Assembly: GCA_948146395.1 (NCBI GenBank) | Contig: OX411556.1 | Span: 29,959,056-30,023,055 of the forward strand | DNA from: Fragum whitleyi | Taxonomy: Eukaryota; Mollusca; Bivalvia; Cardiida; Cardiidae | Direction of reading: 5' to 3' | Length of the DNA stretch: 64,000 nucleotides | Shown: in pieces, positions 26,901-35,728 of the stretch | Position numbering within the stretch: position 1 is the stretch's first letter | Layout of the letters: every line of letters begins with the position of its first letter | Made by a program: the position numbers and the translations under genes | The notes under the pieces: model-generated | The model's input: only the letters and a program-made list of their open reading frames with translations | The model's database searches: none | Told to the model about the DNA's origin: nothing

Positions 26901-29900
26901 GGATAATACTGTATGTCAAAAATGGGCATAATGCATATACAAATATACCGGTATGTGACTTTTTGGAAAGTGGACATAAATTCCAAGTTACAAGCAAATA
27001 CCGTCAGTGATATATAGTATATTAACTGATATGGAAATTACCAATATAGTGTCGAAGTCTTTTATTTTATCCTGATGTTATTCTAACTTCTGCAACTTTC
27101 TGTCACAACCCACGATGATTTTAAAAGTTTTATGAAGAATTGATTTGATTAAAAAGACAAGTTTTTTTCTTTTTGGTTGTTTTCCCAAATTGCCAATTTG
27201 GGCTCAAATTTAACTGTAGTTGCATTCTTCTTTCAATTTGAATAGTTATAAATTTATTTTGTCTAGTTATATGAAATTAATTGATTCTGAGCAATATAAA
27301 GTTGATGGATAGAAAGAAAGAAGGAATTGTGGATTGACACAATAGTATTCATTCTAAAACATTGAAGAATTTGAGAATGTTTCTTTTTTCCTTTCCAACA
27401 ATGTTAACCTATAAATCATTTGTAACTAAATATATATTGAAGTTTTGATCAATATTCCTCTCCTTTCCGGCAATGTTTACCAATATGTGCATCTAAAAAC
27501 TATTAAAATTTAAATTCATTTTTGTAAAATAACATATATAGAATTTATTTAAGGAGAAACTTTATTTTTCAACTTGGGTCAGCTATGTTTCACTGAATGA
27601 AAGTGAATGTCTGACCTGACCAGCTAATTCTGATTCTTATCATTGAAAAAATTCTTATCAGCATTCTTGATCGGATGTGGTCATAATTTTATTGCCCTCA
27701 TGCTGGGGAACTCGTCTGGAATGCCCTATTGACCCTCATGGCTATTAGGGATCTAACGGTATACCTGGGTGAAAAATCTGAGCCATTTTCATCGGTAATT
27801 CGTTAGTCTGTATTATTAGGATTGCAATTAAGACAATTCCACTGTAATACATACTGTTCTCTGGGAGCGTTGTATTTTCTCTGCCATTCAAACTTGTACT
27901 CTGTTTCACCTTCTTCCTTCTGAAATATACATACCAATACTGTATTTCCTCTAATAAAACCACCCTCCCTAATAGTGGCACCCTACATTTTTTGGTAAGA
28001 AAACCCACTTCAAATGCCTAATTTTAGGAACTTTTCATAATTATTTCTTTCTAATTTTAGATGAATTTCCTCTAAACAATGAATGTTTAGAGGAAATTCA
28101 CCTCAAATTAAAGGGAAAAAGGCTTAAAAGACATCAATTTAAATGATTTTATAAATCAGAAAATGAATACTACATAAAAGCTCTCTGATCATGTTATGTA
28201 TAGCTCCAAGGAGCGTTTATTAGGAGAAATATGGTTGAATAATCAGAAAAACTTGAACCATAACACCCTACATTATGGGTACAAGGGCTAACCAGGGTTT
28301 TGACCCACCCAATCTATCAATGCCTTTATTTGACCCCCTTGACAGAAATTTCTAAGGGTAAAAACTATGTGTTATCCTTCAAATTTTCAATGACCTGTCC
28401 TATATCCTACCTTAAGTATTACAAATTAATTGCTTACTTCATATCTTTACAAGAGAAGGTGAATGGACTCTCTTGACTGCAAAATTATACACATAATTTT
28501 CTTTTTATGTTGTTTTGACCCATTTAAAATCAGTTTTGACCCCCAAAATTTCATTGTTAAGGAGTCAATGACTCTTGAATTCAAACACTCTGACTCACAC
28601 GAGCCCTGGGTACAAGTTTGAATTGGCACAAAGATTCAAGAGAGTACCTACAACATAATAGTTGGTTGAGAAAGATAGGATCTGTCATGTGTATTTTTTA
28701 GAGAAAGGCTGATCTTTACCAAGACTAGAATGGAGATGGTATTAAGTGAGCCTTGGTAGGCTTAATAACTTTTTTATTCTAGACTAGGTTAAGATCTGGT
28801 TGTCTCAAACAAATTCGAGTGACAGACTACATTTCTTACATAAACACCAGTTTGTGCATTAAACCTATTTTGGAACACCTAGGTTATAAAAACACAGTAA
28901 TAAGTAATAGTTAAATGCTAATAATTGAAAATTAAACGATTTAAACAGCCGAAAGGAGGGAGCGTAGCGACCGACTGAGGCTGTTTAAATCGTTTGATTT
29001 TCAATTATTAGCGTTTAACTGACTTAGTCTTTTTCCCGCCTTTTATATTATTGGCATCACATTGCACGATTTAAACAGGGTACATTTATTACAAGTAAAC
29101 GCCCCTCTCTTTCCAAATATGGAGTTGTGAAATATGCACGCGAATATTAAGTCTTTATAAAGAGCCATTACAGAAGATAAACATGAAGTATTATTTGTTT
29201 TTATTTACCCGACATTATAGATGAAGGAAAATCTAATACTTTCACTCTGTTTGGCACGTTTCTTCGAAAGAATAAAATACTTAACGGATCGTATTATCGT
29301 ATGTTATAAAAAGACTCTTTATTGATTAAATGTGCTAGTAATTATTTACGAACTTATGTATGAAGGGTAATCCAAGGACATAAACAGCAAAGCATATTAT
29401 ACTATTCTGTTGAGAAAAAAAGATGTTACAGTCCACCACACCTTGGATATACGCACATGCAATGACTCCTGTTCGTGGACGTTTTCTTGAGTCATCAACT
29501 AAATCAATTTTCTTTCTAAATTTAGGTGGACTATAATACGCCTCATCTGTCGCCGATCATAAAACGAGATTTGGCCAAATTTAGAAAGGAACCAAAAGAA
29601 ATTAAACGAGAAGTTAATTGGAATAAATGATAAGAAAGAAGTATAGAATATGTTTCACTGTTCAATAAGATCTCATTAGTAAGCGTTACTTTTCTTCAAT
29701 AAATGTACAGGCAAGTAGAAAAATCGTCGTTCCATAAAAGATTCGACAGGGTAATCCATGCCATGCCAGATCAAAAGCTACATAGGATATTCGTTATACA
29801 ACATGTGCACAAGTTTTACGATTTTCATGTGTACTTATCACGTGGTCATTGCATATTAATGAAGGGGGAGTTTCCAGTCTGTACGCATGCTTAGTATAAC

Positions 29901-32900
29901 ATATAAACCTCGACGTTTAAATGAAATAATGATCAAAATAAACCTGGGCTGGAAAGTTTATGGAAAATAAACCTTCAAAAAATTTGAAAATCCAGCCTTC
30001 TGATTGGATGATAATGTAGGACAAAGACTAATGTGTGTTAGATGACATCTTAATGACTTCACTTTGAATGCTTACCTAACCATGTGATAAACAAAGATAT
30101 CTCTAATACAGTGTTTTATTCTAGGCAGTGGGAATGGGGTATTCCCCCACTTTTTTCAAAGATCCCCCATATTTCCTGGATTTGTGGGGGATTTTTTACT
30201 ATGACAGACCAAAGAGCATGAATTACAATATTTCTCAGTTGCCCCAATTTTCGTGCTGAAATCCCCCACATTTTTAAAATCCTTGAATAAACACTGTATC
30301 TGTATGTTATAGAAGATAAGGGGAACTATGTGAGAAATAGGATTCTAGGCAGGCTTATTTTGACAACGCCTCCCCCCACCCCCCTCAAACCCATACCTCT
30401 GGAACAAGCCAAGACCATCTCAGCAGTAAACCGTAGGGCGGTCAATACTTGGCCAGTGAGTTTGAACCACAGCTTGGCCAACTTTACCATGGTCCTTGCA
30501 GGGATTGACACTAACTCCTACGATTAAGAAGTCAATTTGGCTCCTAGCACATGAAAACAGGGAGTCCAAGTTCAAAGGGGTCCAAATTTTCAAAATGGGA
30601 GAAATCGTGGAAAAGAAGAAATTGCTTGTCATAAGCAATTTCTTCTTTTCCACAATGTTCTCCCATAGAAGAGTTTTTTTTCCCTCCACACTACAGGATG
30701 CAAGCAAATGTTTTTCTTCAACAACTTTTGTATTGAAAAGATTTACTGTTATGGCAAGTTTTAGAAGGGACACTGCCCTTTGCATTTGTTTTTTCAAAAT
30801 AAACTCATATGACCCTTGGAGTTCAATGGACACCTTATTTGCAAATGGAAGGAGTCCCAACTGGTAAACAGAGAGTCTTGGACTCCGGGACTCCCCTAAG
30901 TGTCTAAGCCTACATTGTGACGCGCATCATTTTTCTCCCACCAATGGGTGCATGACAAGTATTATATTGTCTAAGTGGGATGAGCAGCTGGTGGCTCGGA
31001 TGAAATGTTGTAAATGTACTGGTGTGATAAATGACAGGAAACCATAGGTAGGTGCACTAGCCCCATTAATTAAACTGCAATAATGTTGAAAGATGCATTA
31101 AACCCCATACATACAACAAACAAACAAACAAACATACAACAAACAAACAAACAAAACCTTTGGCACAACTCAGTATTAAATTTTTGTAACCCGATTTACT
31201 TTAACTGTTCATTGCTCATTCACAGAGTAAAACATCCTTGTCAAGAATGACAATAGTGCTGGAAATGCAAAGGAGCAATTATAAGTCACTTTTCATGTGG
31301 TTGTCCTGTGTGTTTTAGCTTTTTTGTTTTTACATTTTGCAGCAGGACAGAGTACTTATCATCCATTAAAGTTGATTTTAAGGTAGTGGACCTGTAATAG
31401 TTCCTCAACGTTTCGGATGTAATGAACTTTCACAATGTTGACCAATTTCCTAATGATTTTCATTAGGAAACCTCGGTCAACCAGTTGTGGAACTATTACG
31501 GTTCTACTACCTTAAAATCAGCAGGCAAAGGTCATAAGTAGAAGTCAAACTAAAAAGGGCCACTTGTAGTTTAAAAAGACGTTGCTCAGAATTGTGCTCA
31601 CAAAACATGCCTCTCCTAAGAACCTGTGTAAAACAGTATGATTCATTACTAAATTAGATATTTATATTTTAAGGCATGAGAAATAAGTTTTGCTAAGTAT
31701 ACAAACCTCTTTCTTCTGTAGACCAGGGGGTGCATCATACATAAAACTCAGACCCAGTTTAGCTTTCTCATCACCAAGTAAAGCCCTGAAAACAGATTAA
31801 ATACGAAAAAATACTTTACTGTAACCATTACAAGCAGCGAAATCATCCCAACTAGAAAGCTAAGAATACGATCCAAATAATCAGTGTCCAAAGAATTTCG
31901 AAATTTCCACTTGTCCTTCAATATATAGACAAATAACAGTGGTACCCCAATTTTTCAATTGTCCAACAATATAGACAAAGAACAAATATATCCATGTCAG
32001 ACAAGCTGGTAAGTAGATTCTTTGGACCCTAATTTTGACATCCTGATTGATGATCTCAATACATTTATCAATAATTTATTAACAATATAATAATAATAAT
32101 GGCAAATTCTAACTAAAAACCCCTTTCTTTTACTTGAAATGTTACCATTTTTCATATTGACATTTGTCCATGTCTATCAATTCACTAATGCTCTCAGTGT
32201 ATATTCAGATCATTAACAAGTGAGTATAATTTGATGGCTCAGCAAGAAACAGTTGTAACTGACTATATGTTAATAGGCAGTTACAATTGTTTCACACTGA
32301 GCCATGGATATTTAATTCTAAGATTTACATCTACAGTGTAAAATGATTATACTTACAGAAATAGTTTCAATCGCTAAACAGTACATTGTTTGGCAAGTTG
32401 TGATATGAAATTTGATCCACCTGTATTCTCCTATTTTTCAAATTGTATTGTTTTAGAAATGCTATATAATCTCACCTGTTTTCATACATATCTTGCTCTT
32501 TTTGATACTGATTTAACATCTCCTCTTCCTTCTTCTTCTCGAATTCTGTTTTCTGTTGAGCCATCCATACCTGTAGAAAAATGTTAAGGATAAAATAGAA
32601 CAGTTTACAATTCATTTCACAATGGAATCATACAGTAAACACCTAGGTCTGGGCTAACAGGTCCGATAACCCTGCAATATTCAGCCCTACAGATAGGGGG
32701 GAGAGGTAGGTGTATTTTGGATTTAGATCATAATATTTCCATGACTATATTACAAACACTATGTTGTTGGTACTCATTTGAATTATCTTGTTAAGAAGAT
32801 TCAATTGAGTACAAACTCGATTTACCCATTCTTATCTGTAATTCTGAATTCATACAGAATTGTCTTTAGGCCTAATTTTGAAATTCCTTTTTTTTTATAA

Positions 32901-34781
32901 AGATATATTTTAAAAACCCAGTTCAACACTATAATAAACATTTCATTCTTGAAAAGGCTTTGGTAGCAATTGTGCTAACAAAGAAAAAAAACTTCACAAG
33001 TGACCAAAGTGGAATAAAAGGCAATTTCTTCTTTTCATTAGATGTTTCACGGCATATTTTATCAAGTGTATCCGGTCTCACTAAAAAGCGCCGGGAAATG
33101 CCGGAAAGCGTCGGGACCTGTCGGTAAGCGCCGGGGGATCTAATTCAGCGTCGGGGGCGTCTAGAGGCCTGTTTTAGCGTCGAGAAACATAGATTTCTGT
33201 ATTTCACTCAATAATTTGCATTTGAAGTAAAAAATTTAATGGCATATGGCTTTAGAATTAAAGCGCCGGGAGATCTAATTCAGCGTCGGGAGGCGTCTAG
33301 AGATCAAATTTAGCGTCGGGAAGCCTTAGCGCAGAAAAAATAAATTTACGTATAGAAGCGATTAATTTGACAAGTCTGCCCTATGCTACTAAATATAATT
33401 ATGATTTTTTTTTTCTATTTCCACATAAGACCTGGACATGTTGTATTTTTTTATGTCTATTTTGATTTTCGTCTGCGTTTAAATCTGAAAAGACGGGAAG
33501 ACAGCATTTTAAGAAATGGAGAAGTTGTCAATAACTGTTTCGTTGTTTCGTTTCAATCTTACTTGGAATTTTTCTTATGTAGTTTATTGTTACAATTCGT
33601 GTTTGTATGTTGCTATAACAATATGTTTATGTGAATAAAGAGTAAAGAATTTATTGAAAATAAAAGGAATTGAGTTTGCTGTCAATATCCATTTCACACC
33701 TTCTTTAACGAGATCGATTAATGGAGTGTGCCACCATCAGCCATTTCCGCACCTATTTTGACAAGATCTCGTAATTCAGTGTGCTGAGTGCTGACAATCA
33801 GTAATTATCACACGTAACTTAATTACCCACGCTAATCGTTATTTTCTCAAACATGTCATCAATCATTGAGACTATTGAAAAATAAATCACATACAAATTA
33901 TTTCAATATAAATTTATTTCAATTCTAAAATTATCATGCAAATCCATATAATCCTATAATTCAAATGCGAGTAAATATGGTGTAAAAGACAGAAATGCGT
34001 GTTTCTTGATGCTAAATCACTGGTCTCTGAACGCCTTCCCACGCCGATTTAAATCTCCCGGTGCTTCTAAACAGCCTCATAGAATAAACCAATAGAATCA
34101 ACTTTAAAATCATTTACAATTAAATTTTGTATTTCAAGTGCAAATTATGAATACAGAATATAAATATAAATACAGAAATTTATGTTTCTGGACGCGAAAA
34201 TAGGTATCTGTACGCCTCCCGGCGCCTATTTAGATATCCCGGCACTTCTACACAGCCTCAAATAGGTCTCTAGACGCACCCCGACGCCGATTTAAATCTT
34301 CCGTCGTTTCTACATAGCCTTATAAACGGTAAACAAAATAACCCGATATAATCAATTTTAAAGCCATATATACCATTAATTCATGTCAATCAAATGCAAA
34401 TTATGATCTCAGATACATAGATTTATATTTCTTGATTAGGTCTGTAGACGGCCCCGACGCCGATTAAGATCTCACGGCGCTTCCCGGCAGTTCCCGACGC
34501 TTTTTAGGGAGACCCAGTGTATCAAAAAGGCAGAAAGAGTGGTAATAGGCAAAAATTGGTTTCAAAATGATTAGGTTTGGGAGGAATACGTGTACTACAC
34601 TACAGATAGGAAAATCGGGTCGCTTATGAGGATAAAGAGATGATTTTTTTAGAACGACTTGTGCTTTGGCTTGTTCTACAGCCAGTCTTTCGACTATTAT
34701 AAAACTTACCCTTTTTATATTATCTTTACTTGACGGATGGAAGAACTTCTTTGTCATGTAATTGTTGAATCCTTTCCCCAT
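8364..34781 (-). CDS. CIR1: CIR1: corepressor interacting with RBPJ (10 coding exons)
   Basis: Complete spliced gene of 482 codons. Exons, 5' to 3' on the minus strand: 34710-34781, 32476-32570, 31707-31785, 27855-27919, 23484-23635, 19471-19574, 17940-18025, 12476-12618, 11096-11161, 8364-8950; every junction is GT-AG and keeps frame. Residues 1-56 form the Cir_N-type start ([19 protein letters not shown], then VWMAQQK). Residues 126, 129, 134 and 141 form a C-x2-C-x4-H-x6-C zinc knuckle ([15 protein letters not shown]). Lys-rich blocks at about 230-250 and an Arg/Ser/Asp-rich tail (about 290-482) follow, ending in a Ser run. In vertebrates CIR1 is a nuclear protein that links RBPJ/CBF1 to histone-deacetylase corepressors and associates with splicing factors. 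From memory human CIR1 is about 450 residues, so the length fits. It is divergent from the AKR gene. The family call is very secure; function is inferred by homology. Confidence 0.95.
9178..9540. mobile_element. Long inverted-repeat MITE with perfect 24-bp central palindrome
   Basis: Outer arms AGAATGATATGTTAATGTTT and the complement of ACTCACATATTATTCTT. The inner perfect hairpin AAGATAATATTAATAAGTTG...CAACTTATTAATATTATCTT is at 9362-9411. Shorter relatives are at 9862-9985 and 54390-54543. Confidence 0.7.
9862..9985. mobile_element. Short MITE of the 'aataacatgttagtgtc' family
   Basis: Arms AAGAATAACATGTTAGTGTC and the complement of GACACTAAGATGTTATTCT flank a GACGGAGCTTTGCCGCG centre. About 900 bases from CIR1 exon 10, in intron 9. 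Confidence 0.7.
10236..11085. mobile_element. Cluster of inverted-repeat elements next to CIR1 exon 9
   Basis: Three related units: 10236-10330 (arms ATATTTCATTTAGTGAACAA), 10512-10735 (arms AAAGCAGGGTATACTGTTTT), and 10738-11085, which repeats the AAAGCAGGGTATA arm and GATAATTTCACTGCTTTTGC. A diverged relative is at 22835-23120. The last unit ends about 10 bases from the exon 9 donor. Confidence 0.6.
11096..11161 (-). CDS. CIR1: CIR1 exon 9 (microexon-size, basic)
   Basis: 66-base exon, residues 266-287: [20 protein letters not shown] then SS. Acceptor ATTTCAG, donor GTATAG. Phase fits both neighbours (G|AT and G|AG). A large inverted-repeat element ends about 10 bases past the donor. It could be skipped in some transcripts, but skipping would break frame only if both ends differ in phase; here both ends are phase 1, so exclusion would stay in frame. 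Confidence 0.87.
11569..11606. repeat. (TA)n microsatellite
   Basis: ATGGTATATATATATATATA run with flanking GGTATATATACC, in CIR1 intron 8. Confidence 0.85.
12476..12618 (-). CDS. CIR1: CIR1 exon 8 (lysine-rich)
   Basis: Residues 218-265 plus one base: [16 protein letters not shown], then a Lys run, then a Ser/Glu/Asp acidic stretch ([11 protein letters not shown]) that looks like a casein-kinase-2 type region. Acceptor CTTAAACAG, donor GTAAGA. The open frame continues into the intron but the CDS stops at 12476. Confidence 0.9.
12675..12903. mobile_element. TTAA MITE, copy 2, in CIR1 intron 7
   Basis: About 95% similar by eye to 37671-37899 over its length. The right TTAA is intact (12900-12903); the left is changed to TTAC. 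It starts about 57 bases upstream of CIR1 exon 8 (in transcript sense). Confidence 0.72.
13556..13790 (-). mobile_element. tRNA-derived SINE (family 2), near full length
   Basis: The head at about 13790 (TTGTGCAGTTGGTAGTGCGT, B-box GGGTTTGATCCTGG) is followed by a body with CACCAATGGGTTGATAATCG and CCATTGTTAGGTGCTCCAG. Other copies share the body: 18222-18440 (-), 4083-4195 (-), 30927-31150 (+), 38255-38450 (+), 45395-45575 (+). Confidence 0.75.
14264..14521 (+). CDS. Candidate small protein ORF inside CIR1 intron 7
   Basis: 85 codons from an ATG in good context (ACCATGT) to TGA; the frame stays open upstream to 14168. The product is acidic near its start (MSEEDDGG), has an amphipathic middle ([36 protein letters not shown]) and a charged end ([15 protein letters not shown]). 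Codon use and residue mix look protein-like, unlike the surrounding AT-rich shadow frames. I do not recognise the family. It lies opposite to CIR1 between exons 8 and 7, with no clear polyadenylation signal before the repeat at 14640. It may be a nested single-exon gene, a retrocopy, or one exon of a longer gene. Confidence 0.38.
   Translation: MSGRKHKIMSEEDDGGIFQFFKASGEDTAESILKSFIRGLFDPVIKSAKQNMQKTSNQPIVKDTQIIAGRVSVDDIRELRARNET
14640..15557 (+). mobile_element. 'gctcacctgag' element in CIR1 intron 7
   Basis: Begins AACAAGAGGACCAAGATGG and ends GAGCACTTCGTGATCAGGTG. Contains three units of about 170 bases marked by 'cgggtggagcccaaat' (14830, 15006, 15173). No coding capacity. Confidence 0.65.
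16815..17190. mobile_element. GC-rich inverted-repeat element in CIR1 intron 7
   Basis: Ends TATAGGCCATTCGGAACACC and the complement of GTTCCAAATGCTGTATA. It shares 'gggccaacttatttcacg' with the element at 54981-55206. The open frames within are by-products of the palindrome. Confidence 0.65.
17818..17915. mobile_element. Small MITE just past CIR1 exon 7
   Basis: Arms ATTTGTGACAAGCTGATC and the complement of GATCAGCTTGTCTCAAAT, 24 bases beyond the exon 7 donor. Confidence 0.55.
17940..18025 (-). CDS. CIR1: CIR1 exon 7
   Basis: Residues 190-217 plus two bases: [20 protein letters not shown] then LKQKKKLF. Acceptor TCTTACAG, donor GTAAGT. An acidic patch followed by a basic helix, as in other CIR1 proteins. 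Confidence 0.92.
18222..18440 (-). mobile_element. tRNA-derived SINE (family 2)
   Basis: Diverged copy of the 13556-13790 element in CIR1 intron 6, with the head at the high-coordinate end. The promoter boxes are degraded (GGTTTGATTCCTG remains). Confidence 0.7.
18825..19290. repeat. Dispersed element starting with hairpin 'gagccatgtcagacatggc'
   Basis: Begins CAAGAGCCATGTCAGACATG and ends AAACGGCGGGGGATAATAA. The internal 'agggca.aaact' and 'gagatatgctcc' phrases recur. Same general design (hairpin start, fixed end) as the pearl-like and gctcacctgag families. In CIR1 intron 6. Confidence 0.5.
19471..19574 (-). CDS. CIR1: CIR1 exon 6
   Basis: Residues 155-189: [20 protein letters not shown] followed by [15 protein letters not shown]. 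Acceptor CTTTACAG, donor GTATGT. Phase runs correctly from exon 5 (C plus CC gives Pro). Confidence 0.93.
20330..21357 (+). mobile_element. Pearl-like tandem-repeat element, copy 2
   Basis: Complete copy in CIR1 intron 5 with start and end motifs as in copy 1 and four core units at 165-166 base spacing. Any open frames within it are by-products of the repeat. Confidence 0.75.
21471..22824 (+). mobile_element. Pearl-like tandem-repeat element, copy 3 (expanded array)
   Basis: Complete copy only about 115 bases after copy 2 and in the same orientation, with about six core units, i.e. two more than copy 2. The first 200 bases of the two copies are nearly identical, suggesting recent amplification or gene conversion. 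Confidence 0.75.
23161..23460. mobile_element. MITE family A copy 1, beside CIR1 exon 5
   Basis: 300 bases with TIRs GTATTTCCTCTAATAATAGC / complement of GTTTATTAGAAGAAATAC and a central palindrome around GAATTTCCTCTA...TAGAGGAAATTC. It is the same family as 27942-28231. Confidence 0.8.
23484..23635 (-). CDS. CIR1: CIR1 exon 5 (zinc knuckle)
   Basis: Residues 104-154 plus one base. It begins YAKNDD, then [20 protein letters not shown] and [12 protein letters not shown], the most conserved block of CIR1, and contains all four zinc-binding residues. Acceptor ATATCAG, donor GTAAGT at 23483 downward. A second copy of the same MITE family (23161-23460) begins 23 bases past this donor. Confidence 0.96.
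23885..24316. repeat. Dispersed 'tgaccttgacctt' element
   Basis: Starts TTATGCCCCTTGATTTTAA and ends GATATGGGGGCATAAAAATA, giving imperfect inverted ends; contains GACAGACGGACGGAC near its end. In CIR1 intron 4. Confidence 0.5.
25085..25155 (-). repeat. tRNA-like fragment
   Basis: Minus-strand TAGCTTGCTGGTTGAATGG and GGGCTCGAGCCCCAC resemble A- and B-box regions. No cloverleaf is convincing, so it is treated as a SINE relic. Confidence 0.35.
25440..26455 (+). repeat. Tandem-unit element, about 155-bp period
   Basis: Units are marked by 'ggttactgaggagaagatg' with spacing 156 and 154 bases at 26024, 26180 and 26334, plus diverged earlier units. Ends in a GACGGACGACTTC stretch and AAAGCTCACCTTCAGCA. 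It is in CIR1 intron 4 and similar to 57105-57920. Short open frames in it are repeat by-products. Confidence 0.6.
26714..26840. repeat. Tandemly duplicated tRNA-like fragment
   Basis: Two copies, about 62 bases apart, of 'ctgggatcgaaccgagga' plus 'ccaaccactaccgactgcgc'. Each looks like a reverse-strand tRNA/SINE head. The second copy reaches GGTGGACCC. Confidence 0.55.
26850..27850. other. CIR1 intron 4 segment without recognised features
   Basis: AT-rich sequence between the tRNA-like fragments and exon 4. I see no exon-like open frame with splice sites and no clear repeat. Confidence 0.6.
27855..27919 (-). CDS. CIR1: CIR1 exon 4
   Basis: Short 65-base exon, residues 83-103 plus two bases, containing [15 protein letters not shown]. 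This matches the conserved linker expected between the DAPPG motif and the zinc knuckle. Acceptor TATTTCAG, donor GTATGT. It is too short to stand out as an open frame and was found by looking for the missing conserved segment. A MITE copy (27942-28231) ends 22 bases upstream of its acceptor. Confidence 0.92.
27942..28231. mobile_element. MITE family A copy 2, beside CIR1 exon 4
   Basis: 290 bases, TIRs GTATTTCCTCTAATAAAACC / complement of GTTTATTAGGAGAAATAT, same centre (TTCCTCTAAACAATGAATG and its complement). It abuts the acceptor side of exon 4. Confidence 0.8.
28909..29020. mobile_element. Short near-perfect inverted-repeat MITE
   Basis: Arms AGTTAAATGCTAATAATTGA...GATTTAAACAGCC and their complement flank a GC-rich centre of about 30 bases containing GGAGCGTAGCGACCG. 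In CIR1 intron 3. Confidence 0.75.
29025..30330. other. CIR1 intron 3 segment without recognised genes
   Basis: Contains an inverted 'aattttctttctaaatttagg / ...aatttagaaagga' pair (29508-29590) and a 63-codon open frame at 29703-29894 with no recognisable family. No splice context supports coding. Confidence 0.5.
30592..30668. repeat. Hairpin related to the TTAA MITE
   Basis: Near-perfect inverted repeat GGGAGAAATCGTGGAAAAGA ... complement, sharing GAAGAAATTGCTT with the TTAA MITEs. It produces two overlapping mirror-image open frames that are not genes. Confidence 0.6.
30927..31150 (+). mobile_element. SINE family 2 fragment with (CAAA)n tail
   Basis: Body from CACCAATGGGTGCATGA to GGTGCACTAGCC, followed by AAACCCCATACATAC and a CAAA repeat tail. 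It sits in CIR1 intron 3. Confidence 0.6.
31378..31515. mobile_element. MITE family B copy 1 (TTAAGGTAGT ends)
   Basis: Ends TTAAGGTAGTGGACC and ACTACCTTAA with a central palindrome TTCCTAATGA..TCATTAGGAA. In CIR1 intron 3, it is the same family as 56147-56311. Confidence 0.75.
31707..31785 (-). CDS. CIR1: CIR1 exon 3
   Basis: Residues 56-82, including the family-conserved [20 protein letters not shown]. Acceptor TTTTCAG, donor GTTTGT (non-consensus after GT but frame-consistent). The exon ends in phase 0. Confidence 0.93.
32476..32570 (-). CDS. CIR1: CIR1 exon 2
   Basis: Codons 25-55 plus two bases, starting VWMAQQK and continuing as a charged, probably helical stretch rich in Lys and Glu. 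Acceptor TTTTCTACAG, donor GTGAGA. This completes the conserved N-terminal Cir_N region that in vertebrate CIR1 contacts partner proteins. Confidence 0.93.
33064..34524. mobile_element. 1.46-kb fold-back element with degenerate GC-rich subrepeats (CIR1 intron 1)
   Basis: Ends are inverted: GTGTATCCGGTCTCACTAAA at 33067 versus the complement of GGGAGACCCAGTGTAT at 34507-34522. Each arm carries repeats of the GCGTCGGGAGGCGTCTAGAG type (33090-33330, and inverted 34020-34500), which stand out as GC islands. The centre is AT-rich with no recognised coding sequence. It ends about 185 bases from CIR1 exon 1. Confidence 0.7.
34710..34781 (-). CDS. CIR1: CIR1 exon 1 (start codon, Cir_N beginning)
   Basis: Codons 1-24, from the ATG at 34781 to AGG followed by a consensus GTAAGT donor (34709 downward). 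MGK-F-N-MxKK-FHP-S is the hallmark start of the CIR family, which fixes the start codon. Phase 0. Downstream reading past the donor runs into a fold-back repeat element and is not coding. Confidence 0.95.
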
Positions 34782-35039
34782 TTTTGTTTATTAGATTATT
34801 TCCTTCTTGAGTCTAAAAAGTAAAATCGTTTTCTTTCGTTTTTGTTTTGGTTAAATTTTGCGGTGTCATCGGCTATTTTTACCCCGGTAGAATAACCCTA
34901 CAAGATCAAAGTAACTTAAGTACCGCAGCAGAGCGACAATCAACTTGCAGAGATTAAAAAAAAAAAAAAAAACCCATACATTTATCTTATTTTTGAAAAC
35001 AGATAGAAAATCTCATGTAGAAAGAAGAAATTGTTGAAA

Positions 35040-35125
35040 AGAAGAAAAAAGAAAGAAAGAAAGAAAGAAAGATGAAAGAAATAAAGAAAGTAAGAAAAAA
35101 AAAAAGAAATGAAAGAAACTGAAGA
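35040..35125. repeat. Purine-rich (GAAA)n tract
   Basis: GAAAGAAAGAAAGAAAGA and related A/G-rich sequence in the intergenic region upstream of CIR1. Confidence 0.85.
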
Positions 35126-35535
35126 AAGAATGACCCAAGAACAAGCAGTAGAACAAGACTACAACATGACTGATCTGCATCAAAATCAGTGGTCTACAGC
35201 AACTCCTCAAGTTATAGCAGCCACGGACCCTAAACTTGATGTACACTTATGATGTATATTGAGAGTCCCTGTTCCCACGTACAACATCATAGTAAGTGGA
35301 ACTACTACCCATCTATGTCACAAACAGCACAAGCTTGGAAGGGTCTAATACTGCCGCTAGCCACATACAGAACAGCATCCCCAGGTCCGGCAAGCAAGCA
35401 GCCTTAAACCCCATGTACATAGCGGTACATAGACATTTTAGCTTTTATCTTTAACCTGGGAACATTATGGCTACGGTCTGGCCAAATTCATCCCTTGGTT
35501 TTGTGGAGTTTGCGGTCTAAGAAGAATTAATGAAA

Positions 35536-35728
35536 TGAATGAATGGATGAATGAATGAATGAATGGATGAATGAATGAATGAATGAATGAATGAATGAAT
35601 GAATGAATGAATGAATGAATGAATGAATGAATGAATGAATGAGTGAGTGAGTGAGTGAGTGAGTGAGTGAGTGAGTGAGTGAGTGAGTGAGTGAATGAAT
35701 GAATGAATGAATGAATGAATGAATGAAT
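35536..35728. repeat. (TGAA)n / (TGAG)n compound microsatellite
   Basis: About 193 bases: TGAA (with some TGGA) units, then 13-14 pure TGAG units (35640-35693), then TGAA again, all in the same four-base phase. It creates His/Ser-repeat mirror frames that are not genes. Confidence 0.95.

Noticed and set aside
30420..30867. Mirror-image open frames of 146 and 123 codons
   Set aside because: Both are generated by a long hairpin at 30592-30668; the translations are inverted-repeat by-products with no family resemblance.
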